A DNA stretch of 64,000 nt from the NCBI GenBank assembly GCA_003150355.1, contig QAMJ01000011.1, forward strand, positions 248,001-312,000, read 5' to 3'. Below the pieces are notes generated by a model. The model was not told the origin of the DNA, did no database searches, and saw only the letters and a program-made list of their open reading frames with translations. How positions within the stretch are numbered: position 1 is the stretch's first letter; each line of letters begins with the position of its first letter. Below, in pieces: positions 16,422-25,181 of this stretch. Source of the DNA: Clostridiales bacterium (GTDB lineage Bacteria; Bacillota; Clostridia; Oscillospirales; Oscillospiraceae). The position numbers and the translations under genes were made by a program.

Positions 16422-17835
16422 ACGCTGGACCTTCAGATCCGGCAGCATCCGATTTCAGTTCTTCTCCTTCTTGGCGATGCTGCTGCTGATCCTGCTCTTG
16501 CTGCTGAATGTCTATCCGCTCATCTCCGCGCGCGACGCCGTGTTTCAGGAGAAGGAAAAGGCCATGGAGAGCCAGGCCGCAACGCTTGCCTCCGCTCTTG
16601 CGAGCCTTGACAATCCTGATCAGGAGAGCATTGCCGAGGTGCTGCGCTTTCTCGACATTCAGGGCTATGACAGGATAATAGTTGCCGGGAAGACCGGGGA
16701 CATAGTATACGATACGCAGACGCACGCAAGACCCCAGACCGCCGCGGGCGATCTGCTCTCCGCTCTCGGCAGCAAGACGGTGTTCCGCTCCTCGCAGGAG
16801 GACGAGGCCTTCTCCAGCAGCTACGCCATCCCCATCAGCAGTCAGAGCACCATCACGGGGGCGGTGTACCTGCATGAGACGGACGCCGAGCGCGGCCGCA
16901 TCATAAACGACCTCCAGGTGCAGATACGCACAGTCTCCCTCCTGATCGCCTTTGCGGCGCTTGTGATGGCTGTGGTCTATTCCTCGGTCGTCCTCCAGAG
17001 GCTGAACGACCTTGCCAATTCCATGCGCATCGTTGCCGGCGGGGACTATAAGCACCGGCTCGCGATATCCGGCACGGACGAGCTCAGCGAGCTCGGGCGC
17101 GAGTTCAACACGCTTACCGAACGTCTTTACGACACCGAGCACCAGCGCCGCCGCTTCGTCTCCGACGCGTCGCACGAGCTCAAGACGCCGCTTGCATCGA
17201 TACGTCTGCTCTCGGACAGCATCGTGCAGAACGAGAACATGGACGCCGAGACCGTGCGCGAGTTCGTCACCGACATCGGCAACGAGGCCGAACGCCTCCA
17301 GCGCACGACCGAGAAGCTGCTTGACCTCTCGCGGCTCGACGACGATATCCAGGTCGTCCCGGAGCCGGTCGATGTAAAGCAGGTGGCAGTCGACGCGATG
17401 GTGCTGCTGCGCCCGCTGGCAAAGGAGCATGACGTGAAGCTGCGCTGCGAGCTTGAGGACGGCTGCGTCGTCATGGCGACGGTGGACGATATGTTCCACA
17501 TCATCTTTAACCTCGTCGAAAACGCGATAAAATATAACGTCCCGAACGGCAGCGTCACGCTGATCCTGAAGGGCACGGTCGACAGCGTCCAGTTCACCGT
17601 TGCGGATACCGGCATCGGCATCCCCGAGGAGGAGACGTACAACATCTTCTCCCGCTTCTACCGGGTCGATAAGGCACGCTCGCGCGAAGCCGGCGGCAGC
17701 GGGCTCGGGCTGAGCATCGTGCATGACGCTGTCAAGGCGCACGGCGGCTCTATTGCCGTCGGGCAGAATAAGCCGCAGGGCTCACGCTTCATCGTGACTT
17801 TCCCGCGGCCCACATCGGAGGAGACAGGCATATGA
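16411..17835 (+). CDS. Sensor histidine kinase with extracytoplasmic sensor and HAMP
   Basis: The 474-aa protein has two membrane helices (about residues 17-36 and 173-193) that flank a 135-residue outer sensor region, then HAMP, HisKA with His255 (SDASHELKTP) and HATPase_c with ENAIKYN, DTGIGIP and GSGLGLSI. The TTG at 16411 is chosen because it lies 6 to 10 nt after GGAGTGGGG and gives an 11-nt overlap with its regulator. The longer in-frame ATG at 16273 would add residues that mirror the regulator's coding sequence. Its 3' end overlaps the M24 peptidase gene by 4 nt (ATGA). Confidence 0.85.
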   Translation: MQIKRWTFRSGSIRFQFFSFLAMLLLILLLLLNVYPLISARDAVFQEKEKAMESQAATLASALASLDNPDQESIAEVLRFLDIQGYDRIIVAGKTGDIVYDTQTHARPQTAAGDLLSALGSKTVFRSSQEDEAFSSSYAIPISSQSTITGAVYLHETDAERGRIINDLQVQIRTVSLLIAFAALVMAVVYSSVVLQRLNDLANSMRIVAGGDYKHRLAISGTDELSELGREFNTLTERLYDTEHQRRRFVSDASHELKTPLASIRLLSDSIVQNENMDAETVREFVTDIGNEAERLQRTTEKLLDLSRLDDDIQVVPEPVDVKQVAVDAMVLLRPLAKEHDVKLRCELEDGCVVMATVDDMFHIIFNLVENAIKYNVPNGSVTLILKGTVDSVQFTVADTGIGIPEEETYNIFSRFYRVDKARSREAGGSGLGLSIVHDAVKAHGGSIAVGQNKPQGSRFIVTFPRPTSEETGI

Positions 17836-18899
17836 ATAACGTGAAGAGAATACAGCAGGAGCTGCGCCGCCGCGGGCTTGACGGCATGCTCGTCACCGAC
17901 GAGAAGAACCAGCGCTACGCTTCGGGCTTCCCGATAACGGACGGCGCGGTCGTCGTGGGCTTGGAAAAGTCATGGCTCATAACGGACTCGCGCTATATCG
18001 AGGCCGCCGAAGCCGCTGTTGACGGCAGTCTCACCGAGGTCGTCCTCTATGACCGCGAGCACCCGCTCACCGGTATCATCTGCAGCGTGTGCGCCGGTAT
18101 GGCGCGCCTTGCCGCTGAGGATAAGAAGCTCAGCCACGCGGGCTATCTCGGCTATGAAAAGGCTCTCGGCCGCGAGCTGCTCCCGGCGGGCGACCTGTTC
18201 GAGACGCTGCGCGCGTCAAAGACTGAGGAAGAGATCGCCTGCATGATCGAGGCGCAGCGCATAAGCGAAAAGGCGCTGGAGACTGTGCTGCACATAATCA
18301 AGCCCGGCATGACCGAAAGGCAGGTCGCCGCGGAGCTTGTCTATAACATGCTCAAAAACGGCTCCGAGGGCAATTCATTTGACCCCATCGTCATCACCGG
18401 CAGCAAGACGAGCCTGCCGCACGGCGTGCCCGGGGACAAGGTGATACAGTCCGGGGACTTTGTCACTATGGACTTCGGCAGCATAAAGCACGGCTACTGC
18501 TCCGACATGACGCGCACTGTCGCCGTCGAGAGCGCGAGCGAGGAGATGCGCAATGTCTATGACACAGTCCTGCGCGCGCAGCTCGCGGGCATCGCAGCGG
18601 CGAAAGCGGGAGTGCCCGGCAGGGAGATAGACGCCGCGGCGCGCAAGGTCATCTCAGACGCGGGCTACGGGAAATATTTCGGCCACGGCTTCGGCCACAG
18701 CCTCGGCCTTGATATCCACGAATGGCCGAACGCAAACCCCTCCGGCGAAGCTCCGATGCCCGCGGGTGCGGTGTGCTCGGCGGAGCCGGGGATATATATT
18801 CCCGGCCGCTTCGGTGTGCGCATAGAGGACGTCATGGTCATCCGCGAGGGCGGCGCCGAGATCATCACCAAGGCTCCCAAGGAGCTGGTGGTGCTGTGA
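17832..18899 (+). CDS. M24 family Xaa-Pro peptidase (aminopeptidase P/PepQ-like)
   Basis: The 355-aa protein has the creatinase-type N-terminal domain and an M24 pita-bread domain. The metal ligands are visible as Asp in VTMDFGS, Asp in YCSDMTRT, His in FGHGFGHSLGL, Glu in SAEPGIY and Glu in RIEDVMV. The length fits YqhT/PapA-type aminopeptidases, which lie before efp in Bacillus as here. It frees N-terminal residues before proline in cytosolic peptides. Its ATG overlaps the kinase stop (ATGA). Confidence 0.88.
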   Translation: MNNVKRIQQELRRRGLDGMLVTDEKNQRYASGFPITDGAVVVGLEKSWLITDSRYIEAAEAAVDGSLTEVVLYDREHPLTGIICSVCAGMARLAAEDKKLSHAGYLGYEKALGRELLPAGDLFETLRASKTEEEIACMIEAQRISEKALETVLHIIKPGMTERQVAAELVYNMLKNGSEGNSFDPIVITGSKTSLPHGVPGDKVIQSGDFVTMDFGSIKHGYCSDMTRTVAVESASEEMRNVYDTVLRAQLAGIAAAKAGVPGREIDAAARKVISDAGYGKYFGHGFGHSLGLDIHEWPNANPSGEAPMPAGAVCSAEPGIYIPGRFGVRIEDVMVIREGGAEIITKAPKELVVL

Positions 18900-18934
18900 G
18901 AGGCACAGAAAATTTGCCCAACATCAAATAATGC

Positions 18935-18963
18935 TTGCAAAATTCGCGGAGATACTGTAAAAT
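18935..18963 (+). promoter_or_regulatory. Sigma-A promoter of efp
   Basis: TTGCAA at 18935-18940, a 17-nt spacer and TAAAAT at 18958-18963 give a good sigma-A promoter about 40 nt upstream of the efp start codon. Confidence 0.6.
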
Positions 18964-19006
18964 ATCAAAGATAAATAATAAATTTTATTTTGGGAGGTTC
19001 CCATAT

Positions 19007-19570
19007 ATGGCAACTATTACCGCAGGCGATTTCAGAAACGGCGTTACCTTTGAGTATGATAACGATGTATGCCAGGTCATTGAGTTCCAGCACGTCAAGC
19101 CCGGCAAAGGCGCTGCCTTTGTCCGCACCAAGTACAAGAAGATCATGACCGGCGCTATCCGTGAGGAATCCTTCAACCCCACCGCAAAGTTCGAGGCCGC
19201 AACTGTCGACCGCATGACCATGGAGTACAGCTACAATGACGGCAACCTGTACTACTTCATGAACCCCGAGACCTATGAGCTCGAGCCTGTTGACTCAAGC
19301 GTCCTGAGCGACAACTTTAAGTTCGTCAAAGAGAACATGGAGTGCACCATCTACTCCTACAAGGGCAAGGTCTTCAATGTTGAGCCTCCCTTCTTCGTGG
19401 AGCTTGAGGTCACCGAGACCGATCCGGGCTTTGCAGGCAACACCGCGACCAACGCGACCAAGCCCGCTACCGTCGAGACCGGCGCGGAGATCAAGGTTCC
19501 TCTGTTCATCGAGCCGGGCGAGAAAATCAAGATCGACACCCGCACGGGCGAGTATCTGTCCAGAGCGTAA
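19007..19570 (+). CDS. efp: Translation elongation factor P
   Basis: The 187-aa protein is the expected length for EF-P and has KOW-like, OB and C-terminal domains. The loop residue modified in other bacteria is Lys34 in KPGKGAAFVR, so this is a lysine-type EF-P. EF-P relieves ribosome stalling at polyproline stretches. A GGGAGG box and a sigma-A promoter lie upstream, and a terminator follows at 19585. Its position after an M24 prolyl peptidase gene is conserved in many Bacillota. Confidence 0.96.
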   Translation: MATITAGDFRNGVTFEYDNDVCQVIEFQHVKPGKGAAFVRTKYKKIMTGAIREESFNPTAKFEAATVDRMTMEYSYNDGNLYYFMNPETYELEPVDSSVLSDNFKFVKENMECTIYSYKGKVFNVEPPFFVELEVTETDPGFAGNTATNATKPATVETGAEIKVPLFIEPGEKIKIDTRTGEYLSRA

Positions 19571-19584
19571 TTCAAGTCTATAAG

Positions 19585-19619
19585 CGGGGGAAGATCAGCA
19601 GTCTTTCCCCGTATTTTTT
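19585..19619 (+). terminator. Terminator after efp
   Basis: CGGGGGAAGA at 19585-19594 pairs with TCTTTCCCCG at 19602-19611 across a 7-nt loop, followed by TATTTTTTC. Confidence 0.85.
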
Positions 19620-19636
19620 CTAAGGAGGTTTTCAAA

Positions 19637-20131
19637 ATGACAGTAGTGGAAAAGGCGGCATATCTGAAGGGCCTGACCGAGGGTCTGGGCATCGCTCCGG
19701 ATTCCAAGGAAGGCAAGCTGTGGAACGCGCTCAATGAGCTTCTCTCCGACATGGCGCATGAAATAGAAGACCTTCATGCATGCTATGACGAGCATGACGA
19801 GGCTCTCGACGAGGTCTGCGACGAGCTGAACTATCTCGAAGAGCTCACCTGCGATCTCGACTTTCCCGAGGACGACGATGATTATGATGACGAGGACGAA
19901 GACGTCAGCTGCTGCGGCTGCGGCCGCTGCTACAGCGATGACGAGGACGAAGACGACGACGGTGAGCCTGAGTATGACGGCGTGATATATGACGCCACCT
20001 GCCCCGTCTGCGGCGAGGAGATCAGCTTCGATGAGGACACTCTCGCCGAAGGCTCCATCGAGTGCCCCAACTGCGGCGAAAAGCTGGAGTTTGACCTCGG
20101 CGACGACGATAAGGACGAAGATAAGGAATAA
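19637..20131 (+). CDS. CD1247-type acidic zinc-binding protein
   Basis: The 164-aa protein starts with the helical domain typical of CD1247 N-terminal proteins (MTVVEKAAYLKGL, then a helical hairpin rich in Glu and Asp). A long Asp/Glu tract holds CCGCGRC near residue 93. The C-terminal zinc ribbon has CPVC and CPNC knuckles near residues 121 and 141. The role is unknown. The high acidity suggests a nucleic-acid-mimic or metal-binding function (inference). An AAGGAGG box 8 nt upstream supports the ATG. Confidence 0.8.
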   Translation: MTVVEKAAYLKGLTEGLGIAPDSKEGKLWNALNELLSDMAHEIEDLHACYDEHDEALDEVCDELNYLEELTCDLDFPEDDDDYDDEDEDVSCCGCGRCYSDDEDEDDDGEPEYDGVIYDATCPVCGEEISFDEDTLAEGSIECPNCGEKLEFDLGDDDKDEDKE

Positions 20132-20168
20132 TTCCTCGCCCCTGCATCGGCAATATTAAGGTTATATG

Positions 20169-20202
20169 AAAAAGGCTGTGTCCATACGGACGCAGCCTTT
20201 TT
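20169..20202. terminator. Bidirectional terminator between CD1247-type gene and rny
   Basis: AAAAAGGCTGTGTCC at 20169-20183 pairs with GGACGCAGCCTTTTT at 20188-20202 around an ATAC loop. It serves both convergent genes. Confidence 0.88.
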
Positions 20203-20217
20203 ACATGATTTGCTTTT

Positions 20218-21759
20218 TTACTTCGCGTAGTCGACAGCCTTCGTCTCGCGGAGGACGTGGACCTTGATCTGACCGGGATAAGTGAGCTCATCCTCGATCT
20301 TCTTGGCGATATCCCTTGCGAGCAGGACCATCTGATCCTCGCTGACCTCTTCGGGCTTGACCATGATGCGAATCTCGCGGCCGGCCTGAATGGCATAGGA
20401 GCTTGCGATGCCGGGAAAGCTCTTGGAGACTTCCTCAAGCTTTTCAAGACGCTTGACGTAGTTCTCTATATTCTCGCGGCGCGCACCGGGGCGGGAAGCG
20501 GAGATAGCGTCCGCCGCCTGAACGAGGCAGGCTTCAACACTGTGCGCCTCAACGTCGCCGTGGTGGGCTTCGATGGCGTGGATAACGGCTTCGGATTCCT
20601 TGTACTTTCTTGCGATGTCGACACCGATGGTGACGTGGCTGCCCTCGACCTCATGGTCGATGGACTTGCCGATATCGTGCAGCAGACCCGCGCGCTTTGC
20701 GACGTTCACATCGACGCCCAGCTCCGCGGCCATAAGACCGGCGAGGTGGGAGACCTCGATGGAGTGGTTGAGCACGTTCTGGCCGTAGCTGGTGCGGTAC
20801 TTCATGCGGCCGAGCAGCTTGATGATCTCGGGATGCAGACCGTGGATATTCGTCTCGAACGCGGCGCGCTCGCCCTCGGCCTTGATAGTCGCGTTGACTT
20901 CTTTCTGAGCCTTGGCGACCATTTCCTCGATACGAGCCGGGTGGATGCGGCCGTCCTGAATGAGCTTTTCGAGCGCCAGACGCGCGATCTCGCGGCGGAC
21001 GGGATCAAAGCTCGAAACGGTGATCGCCTCGGGGGTATCGTCAATGATGAGGTCACAGCCGGTCAGCGTTTCGATGCTGCGGATGTTGCGGCCCTCGCGG
21101 CCGATTATGCGGCCTTTCATATCGTCGTTGGGGAGGGGTACGACGGAGACGGTGATCTCGCTTGCATGATCCGCGGCACAGCGCTGGATGGCCGTGGCAA
21201 TGATCTCTCTTGCGCGCTCGTCGGCCTCGTCCTTATACTGCGCCTCGACCTCCTTGACCTTGACGGCCATCTCGTGGGTGACCTCGTCGCGGATGCTGGC
21301 GATCAGATAATTCTTGGCCTCTTCGACGGTGAAGCCGGAGATTTTCTCGAGCATTTCGAGCTGGCTCTTCTTCACCAGAGCGACTTCCTGCTGCTGTGCT
21401 TCCACAGCGGCGATCTTGCTGCTGAGAACGTCGTTCTTCTTCTCGACGGCGTCCAGCTTTCTGTCAAGATTTTCTTCCTTCTGCTGGTAGCGGCGCTCCT
21501 GCTTGGTCAGCTCGGCGCGGCGCTCCTTGACCTCCCGCTCGTATTCCGAGCGGCTTTTGTGTATTTCTTCCTTTGCCTCAAGGAGAGCTTCTCTCTTCTT
21601 GCTCTCCGCACTTTTTATAGATTCGTTAATTATGCGCTTGGCTTCTTCTTCAGCACTGGATATTTCGCGTTCGGCAACCTTTTTGCGGTAGCCGAAGCCT
21701 ATAAAGAATCCCGCTATCAAAGCCGCAGCGGCTATCAAGATCCATAGAATTACCGGCAT
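20218..21759 (-). CDS. rny: Ribonuclease Y
   Basis: The 513-aa protein matches RNase Y: an N-terminal membrane helix (residues 3-22), a long charged coiled coil to about residue 190, a KH domain with GREGRNIRSIETLTG near 210, and an HD domain with AGLLHDIGKSIDHE near 355. It initiates mRNA decay at the membrane as an endoribonuclease. The ATG at 21759 is preferred over one at 21780 because a GGAGGTG lies before it. A promoter about 230 nt upstream and a structured leader suggest control at the RNA level. Confidence 0.95.
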   Translation of the reverse strand: MPVILWILIAAAALIAGFFIGFGYRKKVAEREISSAEEEAKRIINESIKSAESKKREALLEAKEEIHKSRSEYEREVKERRAELTKQERRYQQKEENLDRKLDAVEKKNDVLSSKIAAVEAQQQEVALVKKSQLEMLEKISGFTVEEAKNYLIASIRDEVTHEMAVKVKEVEAQYKDEADERAREIIATAIQRCAADHASEITVSVVPLPNDDMKGRIIGREGRNIRSIETLTGCDLIIDDTPEAITVSSFDPVRREIARLALEKLIQDGRIHPARIEEMVAKAQKEVNATIKAEGERAAFETNIHGLHPEIIKLLGRMKYRTSYGQNVLNHSIEVSHLAGLMAAELGVDVNVAKRAGLLHDIGKSIDHEVEGSHVTIGVDIARKYKESEAVIHAIEAHHGDVEAHSVEACLVQAADAISASRPGARRENIENYVKRLEKLEEVSKSFPGIASSYAIQAGREIRIMVKPEEVSEDQMVLLARDIAKKIEDELTYPGQIKVHVLRETKAVDYAK

Positions 21760-21813
21760 AGTAAGTAAACACACCTCCATTCTTTAAGAATTTTGCGGTG
21801 GGTTTAGCTGCTG

Positions 21814-21978
21814 GATATTTTGTTATTACCATAAGCTGACAGGCCTCTATGTGACCCTATCAATGGTATCGCGCACGGAGCAGCGCCCGCACACATATGC
21901 AAGACGGGGCATAAAACGCGCCCGTCGAATCGAACAAAAATATTTATCGGAGGCCTCCCCATGGTCCCCTAAAATATC
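21814..21978 (-). ncRNA. Rod-shaped leader RNA upstream of rny (candidate ncRNA)
   Basis: On the minus strand the ends of this 165-nt segment pair in register: GATATTTT (21971-21978) with AAAATATC (21814-21821), ACCAT (21961-21965) with ATGGT (21828-21832), and AGGCCTC (21950-21956) with GAGGCCT (21841-21847). Inside, GACGGG and CCCGTC (about 21904-21927) make a hairpin. A closing stem, internal loops and a central open region resemble the general shape of 6S RNA, but no 6S consensus was verified. It could instead be the untranslated leader of rny. Confidence 0.4.
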
Positions 21979-21987
21979 ATTCGTGTT

Positions 21988-22016
21988 ATTCTACCACTGA
22001 ATCGGTGTTATGTCAA
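21988..22016 (-). promoter_or_regulatory. Sigma-A promoter of the leader RNA/rny
   Basis: Read on the minus strand, TTGACA (22011-22016), a 17-nt spacer and TAGAAT (21988-21993) form a near-consensus sigma-A promoter. Transcription would start about 21981, just before the folded leader. Confidence 0.75.
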
Positions 22017-22052
22017 TTCAAATGCTTAATTAATTTTAATAGAAAGTTAATA

Positions 22053-22094
22053 AACAGCTCCGCCCGCGGATCGTGACCCGCGGGCGGAGCTGTT
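22053..22094 (-). terminator. Terminator of the DUF4349 gene
   Basis: A perfect 17-bp GC-rich stem (22053-22069 with 22078-22094, 8-nt loop) lies 21 nt after the DUF4349 stop. On the minus strand it is followed by TTATTAAC, a modest T-tract, and it insulates the rny promoter. Confidence 0.75.
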
Positions 22095-22115
22095 GGTTTC
22101 ACTGCTTATTTGTTA

Positions 22116-23111
22116 TTATTCAGCCTTGTTTTTACTTGAAGCGATGTTCTTTTTGGCTTCCCTGCGTGCCTTTGCCTTGGCGCTCAGCTTCCTGAAAAGC
22201 GGGCGCAGCGCGAAGAACAGCACCGCGAGGATCACAAGCGTCGGCAGCGCGGAGACGAGGAACACCAGCAGGTTCTTGAAGAAGCGCCCCGCGCCTTTAA
22301 GCGAATCCGTGAACGCGTTCAGCAGCCGCTGGCCGTAGCTGATTGTAACGGCCTGCTGCTCGGTGTACTCGCCGACCTCCTGGACGTTCAGGGAGATAGT
22401 GCTGTAATTCACCTGTCTGTCCCAATTGTTGAGGCTCGACTGGAGAGAGTCTATCTTATACTGAAGCTCCGTCAGCTTCTCCTCTATGGTTATCGTGTCC
22501 TCCACGGTCTGCGCCTTTTCCATCATTTCGAGCAGGCGGGTCTCCTGAGTCTTGTACGCGGTGAGCCGTGACTGCACGTCATAATACTGTGCGCTGACGT
22601 TCTCGGTGTAGGTATAGCTGTAAGGGACGTTGCCGAGCGTGGAGAGACTGCCCATGACAGTCTGGAACTTGTCGCTCGGGATGCGGATGGTATAGTCCGC
22701 GCTGCGGTTATAGCTGCTGCCGCGGGAGATGCTGTAGTAGTTTGCACCGTTTATGCTGCTCGACTGCACCCAGCCGCCGTATTCTTTGATGAGCGCGGCG
22801 AGCTCTTCGAGGGTCTTGTCAAAGTCCGTGGTCTCAACGGTCGCGTCGGCGGAGTAGATGATCTTCTCCGGGTTCTCGTCGGGCACATCGCCGCCCTCAG
22901 TGCCGGAGTCATATTCGCCGTATTCACCGGCAGACGCAGTGCTGTCCATCGCGGCAAATCCGGAGGCGCGCGACGCATTGGGAGGCGGTTCCATGGGCGC
23001 AGAATCGTATGCCGCCGACTCGGTGGAGCTGGCCATTTTGCTGGAGCTGCCGCAGGCGCAGAGGGACAGGGTCATGAGCAATGCAAGCAGCAGGGCTATC
23101 CGTTTTTTCAT
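22116..23111 (-). CDS. DUF4349 lipoprotein
   Basis: The 331-aa protein has a lipoprotein signal (LSLCAC, Cys20) and a low-complexity Ser/Glu region. The DUF4349 domain spans about residues 85-300: ADATVETTDFDKTL, a long coiled coil with VEDTITIEEKLTELQ, and VNYSTISLNV. A membrane helix near residues 275-300 and a basic tail follow. The family is of unknown function and is envelope-associated. An RBS-like GGAAG precedes the ATG. It is transcribed alone and ended by a strong hairpin. Confidence 0.85.
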   Translation of the reverse strand: MKKRIALLLALLMTLSLCACGSSSKMASSTESAAYDSAPMEPPPNASRASGFAAMDSTASAGEYGEYDSGTEGGDVPDENPEKIIYSADATVETTDFDKTLEELAALIKEYGGWVQSSSINGANYYSISRGSSYNRSADYTIRIPSDKFQTVMGSLSTLGNVPYSYTYTENVSAQYYDVQSRLTAYKTQETRLLEMMEKAQTVEDTITIEEKLTELQYKIDSLQSSLNNWDRQVNYSTISLNVQEVGEYTEQQAVTISYGQRLLNAFTDSLKGAGRFFKNLLVFLVSALPTLVILAVLFFALRPLFRKLSAKAKARREAKKNIASSKNKAE

Positions 23112-23203
23112 TTTGTCGACTTCCTTTCATTTTACAGTTATTTACAAGTTTGTCCTCACCTACAAAGACGCGGATTTCCGAATAAAGTTCCCATTACTGT
23201 ATG

Positions 23204-23232
23204 TTTACAGTCAAATTCTTTTTTGCTATAAT
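23204..23232 (+). promoter_or_regulatory. Sigma-A promoter of the YhhN gene
   Basis: TTTACA at 23204-23209, a 17-nt spacer and a perfect TATAAT at 23227-23232, about 50 nt before the start codon at 23284. Confidence 0.7.
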
Positions 23233-23283
23233 CTGAGTAGAATCTTAACGGGAAATAAACACATAAGAAACGGAGGGACAAAT

Positions 23284-24012
23284 ATGCAGCTTACCGCGTC
23301 AAATGTCCGGCTCGTCGCGATCGTGCTGACAGCGCTGTGCGCAGTGTCCGGGGGTATCTATCTTGTATTCTGCAAGCGGAAGGACTACCGCAGAGCCTTC
23401 GCCTACAAGGGTACGGCAGGGCTGTGCTTCGTCGTGCTCGGGCTGCTGGGCACCGACGCGAACATAAGGAGCATGCTCGGCACCGGCGGTGCCGCCCCAG
23501 CGGGGGCGTGGCTTGTTGCGGCAGGACTCATCTTCGGTCTGCTCGGCGATCAGCTGCTTGCGCTGCGCTTTATATGCGTGAAAAAGAAGACGCAGTTCTT
23601 CGCCACGGGGGCTGCAAGCTTTGCCGTCGGCCATGTGCTGTATATCATCGCGCTGTCGCACCGCGCGCCCGGCATACTGCTGGGCGGCCTTGCCATTGGC
23701 TTCGTCGCGCTCGCGCTCTCGGGCGTTTATAACTACCGCAAGGACACGAACGCCGGGAACATGCAGGTACCGGGCATGATATACATGGCGGTCGTCGCCT
23801 TCATGGGAGCGCTTGCCGTCTCCGTCGCGATACACGCGCCGGGGGTGTCGACTCTGCTGTTTGCCGTCGGCGGTGTGCTATTCATCATCAGTGACAATAT
23901 CCTCTGCGCCTACAGCTTCGGCAGCGAGCGCCGCTTCGGCGCGAACATCGGCATTCACGCGACCTATTACGCCGCGCAGCTGCTCATCGCGTGGAGCATA
24001 TTCTTTATGTGA
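23284..24012 (+). CDS. YhhN/TMEM86-family membrane protein (lysoplasmalogenase-like)
   Basis: The 242-aa protein has about eight membrane helices and the YhhN family signatures, including LGDQLLAL near residue 85 and the C-terminal FIISDNILCAY with the polar ISD pair near 200. Animal relatives hydrolyse lysoplasmalogens. Plasmalogens are made by many anaerobic Clostridia, so a similar role is possible but not shown. A GGAGG box 8 nt upstream supports the ATG at 23284. Confidence 0.75.
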   Translation: MQLTASNVRLVAIVLTALCAVSGGIYLVFCKRKDYRRAFAYKGTAGLCFVVLGLLGTDANIRSMLGTGGAAPAGAWLVAAGLIFGLLGDQLLALRFICVKKKTQFFATGAASFAVGHVLYIIALSHRAPGILLGGLAIGFVALALSGVYNYRKDTNAGNMQVPGMIYMAVVAFMGALAVSVAIHAPGVSTLLFAVGGVLFIISDNILCAYSFGSERRFGANIGIHATYYAAQLLIAWSIFFM

Positions 24013-24106
24013 ATACCTGCGGTGGGAGCGCACAGAGCTGATAACGAAAAGCCTTACGAGGGCGCGGCTCCGGATCATCGAGGGGATGCATCTCATCTTG
24101 AGCAGA

Positions 24107-24148
24107 ACCCGGCGTGGCATATATTGCCGCACCGGGTCCTGTTTTGCC
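24107..24148 (+). terminator. Terminator after the YhhN gene
   Basis: ACCCGG (24107-24112) pairs with CCGGGT (24132-24137), extended by TGGCA/TGCC with small bulges, followed by TGTTTTGCCTTTT. It lies between convergent genes. Confidence 0.55.
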
Positions 24149-24150
24149 TT

Positions 24151-24369
24151 TTACGCCTTGGGCGTCTCGCCCTTTTTCGGCAGCTTGTGCTTCTTGCCGT
24201 CGGGCGTGACGATATAGGTGTTCTCCAGCAGCTCTATCGTGCCGCGGCGCCAGTCTTCGATATACTCCTTGCGCAGCGCGGCGCGCTCCTCCTGCTCATC
24301 TGCGGTCAGCTCCCGCTCCTTTGCAAGATGCGCAAGCTCGTTTATGCGGTCAAGCTTTTCCTGTGTCAT
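24151..24369 (-). CDS. DUF896 (YnzC-type) small protein
   Basis: The 72-aa protein fits DUF896 over its whole length: RINELAHLAKERELTADE, EERAALRKEYI near residue 30, and a basic end after TYIVTPDGKK. These small helical-hairpin proteins are common in Bacillota, and Bacillus YnzC lies in an SOS-linked operon, but their role is not known. Its ATG overlaps the stop of yfbR (ATGA), so the two are translationally coupled. Confidence 0.9.
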   Translation of the reverse strand: MTQEKLDRINELAHLAKERELTADEQEERAALRKEYIEDWRRGTIELLENTYIVTPDGKKHKLPKKGETPKA

Positions 24370-24968
24370 GCTTTGCCCTCCTCGTCTATTGTCCCAAGCT
24401 CGTCGAGCGTCAGCTCAAAGGCCGGGATGAATTTATCCAAGAAATATTTTACCTCCGGTAAGGGGCTCGCGTCGAGTATGGCGCGGGTCTGCTTCTCGGC
24501 GGAAATGAACTCGTTATTACCGGTCTTGCGCTCTTCGATGCACTTGATGTATGCCGAGAGCTTGTCGGCGGCCTTGACGATATCGTGCAGTTCCTCGGCA
24601 TCCCTGCCGTAGAGCAGGGATTCATAAGTCCCGCGCAGCTCCTCGGGCAGCGTCGCCAGGAGCTTATCGCAGGCAAGCTTTTCCACCTGCTTATAGGCAT
24701 TCTGGATCTGCGCGCTGTGGTATTTTATCGGCGTGGGCAGGTCGCCGGTGAGGATCTCGGAGCTGTCATGGAACAGCGCGACGGATGCGCACCTGTCCGG
24801 GTCACAGGGGACGCCATAGATATCGCGGCGGATGACCGCGAGCGCGTGCGCGATCACGGCGGCCATGTGGCTGTGCTCCTGTATGTTCTCGGGCAGCGCG
24901 TTACGCATCAGGCTCCAGCGGCCGATGTAGCGCATACGCGAAATGTAGGCAAAAAAATTGTGACTCAT
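24366..24968 (-). CDS. yfbR: YfbR-like 5'-deoxynucleotidase (HD domain)
   Basis: The 200-aa protein has HD-domain metal ligands: His33 in QEHSHMAAV, the HD pair in ALFHDSSEILTGD near residue 68, and Asp in VKAADKLSAY near 137. The length and the family motif SRMRYIGRWSLMRN match YfbR. The enzyme removes phosphate from deoxynucleoside 5'-monophosphates and keeps the dNTP pool clean. It starts an operon with the DUF896 gene. Confidence 0.9.
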   Translation of the reverse strand: MSHNFFAYISRMRYIGRWSLMRNALPENIQEHSHMAAVIAHALAVIRRDIYGVPCDPDRCASVALFHDSSEILTGDLPTPIKYHSAQIQNAYKQVEKLACDKLLATLPEELRGTYESLLYGRDAEELHDIVKAADKLSAYIKCIEERKTGNNEFISAEKQTRAILDASPLPEVKYFLDKFIPAFELTLDELGTIDEEGKA

Positions 24969-25181
24969 AAGTTCTTTTCTTCTCCGTATTGCTTATTTCG
25001 GGTTTAATTATTCTATCACGGCGGGAGAATTATTTCAATAAGAAGGACTTTTTTGTAAATTTCATTTATATAAGTATTGCAAAAGGCGAAGAGCAGTGTT
25101 AAAATTTCATTTTGTGTTGAAAATAGTACAAAGAAATTTTGACCGCAGCTATGCGGACGCAGCAAGGGAGCACTGATAGAT

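Noticed and set aside
20257..21747. A 496-codon open frame antisense to rny
   Set aside because: It results from the codon bias of the RNase Y coiled coil; no RBS or motif was seen.
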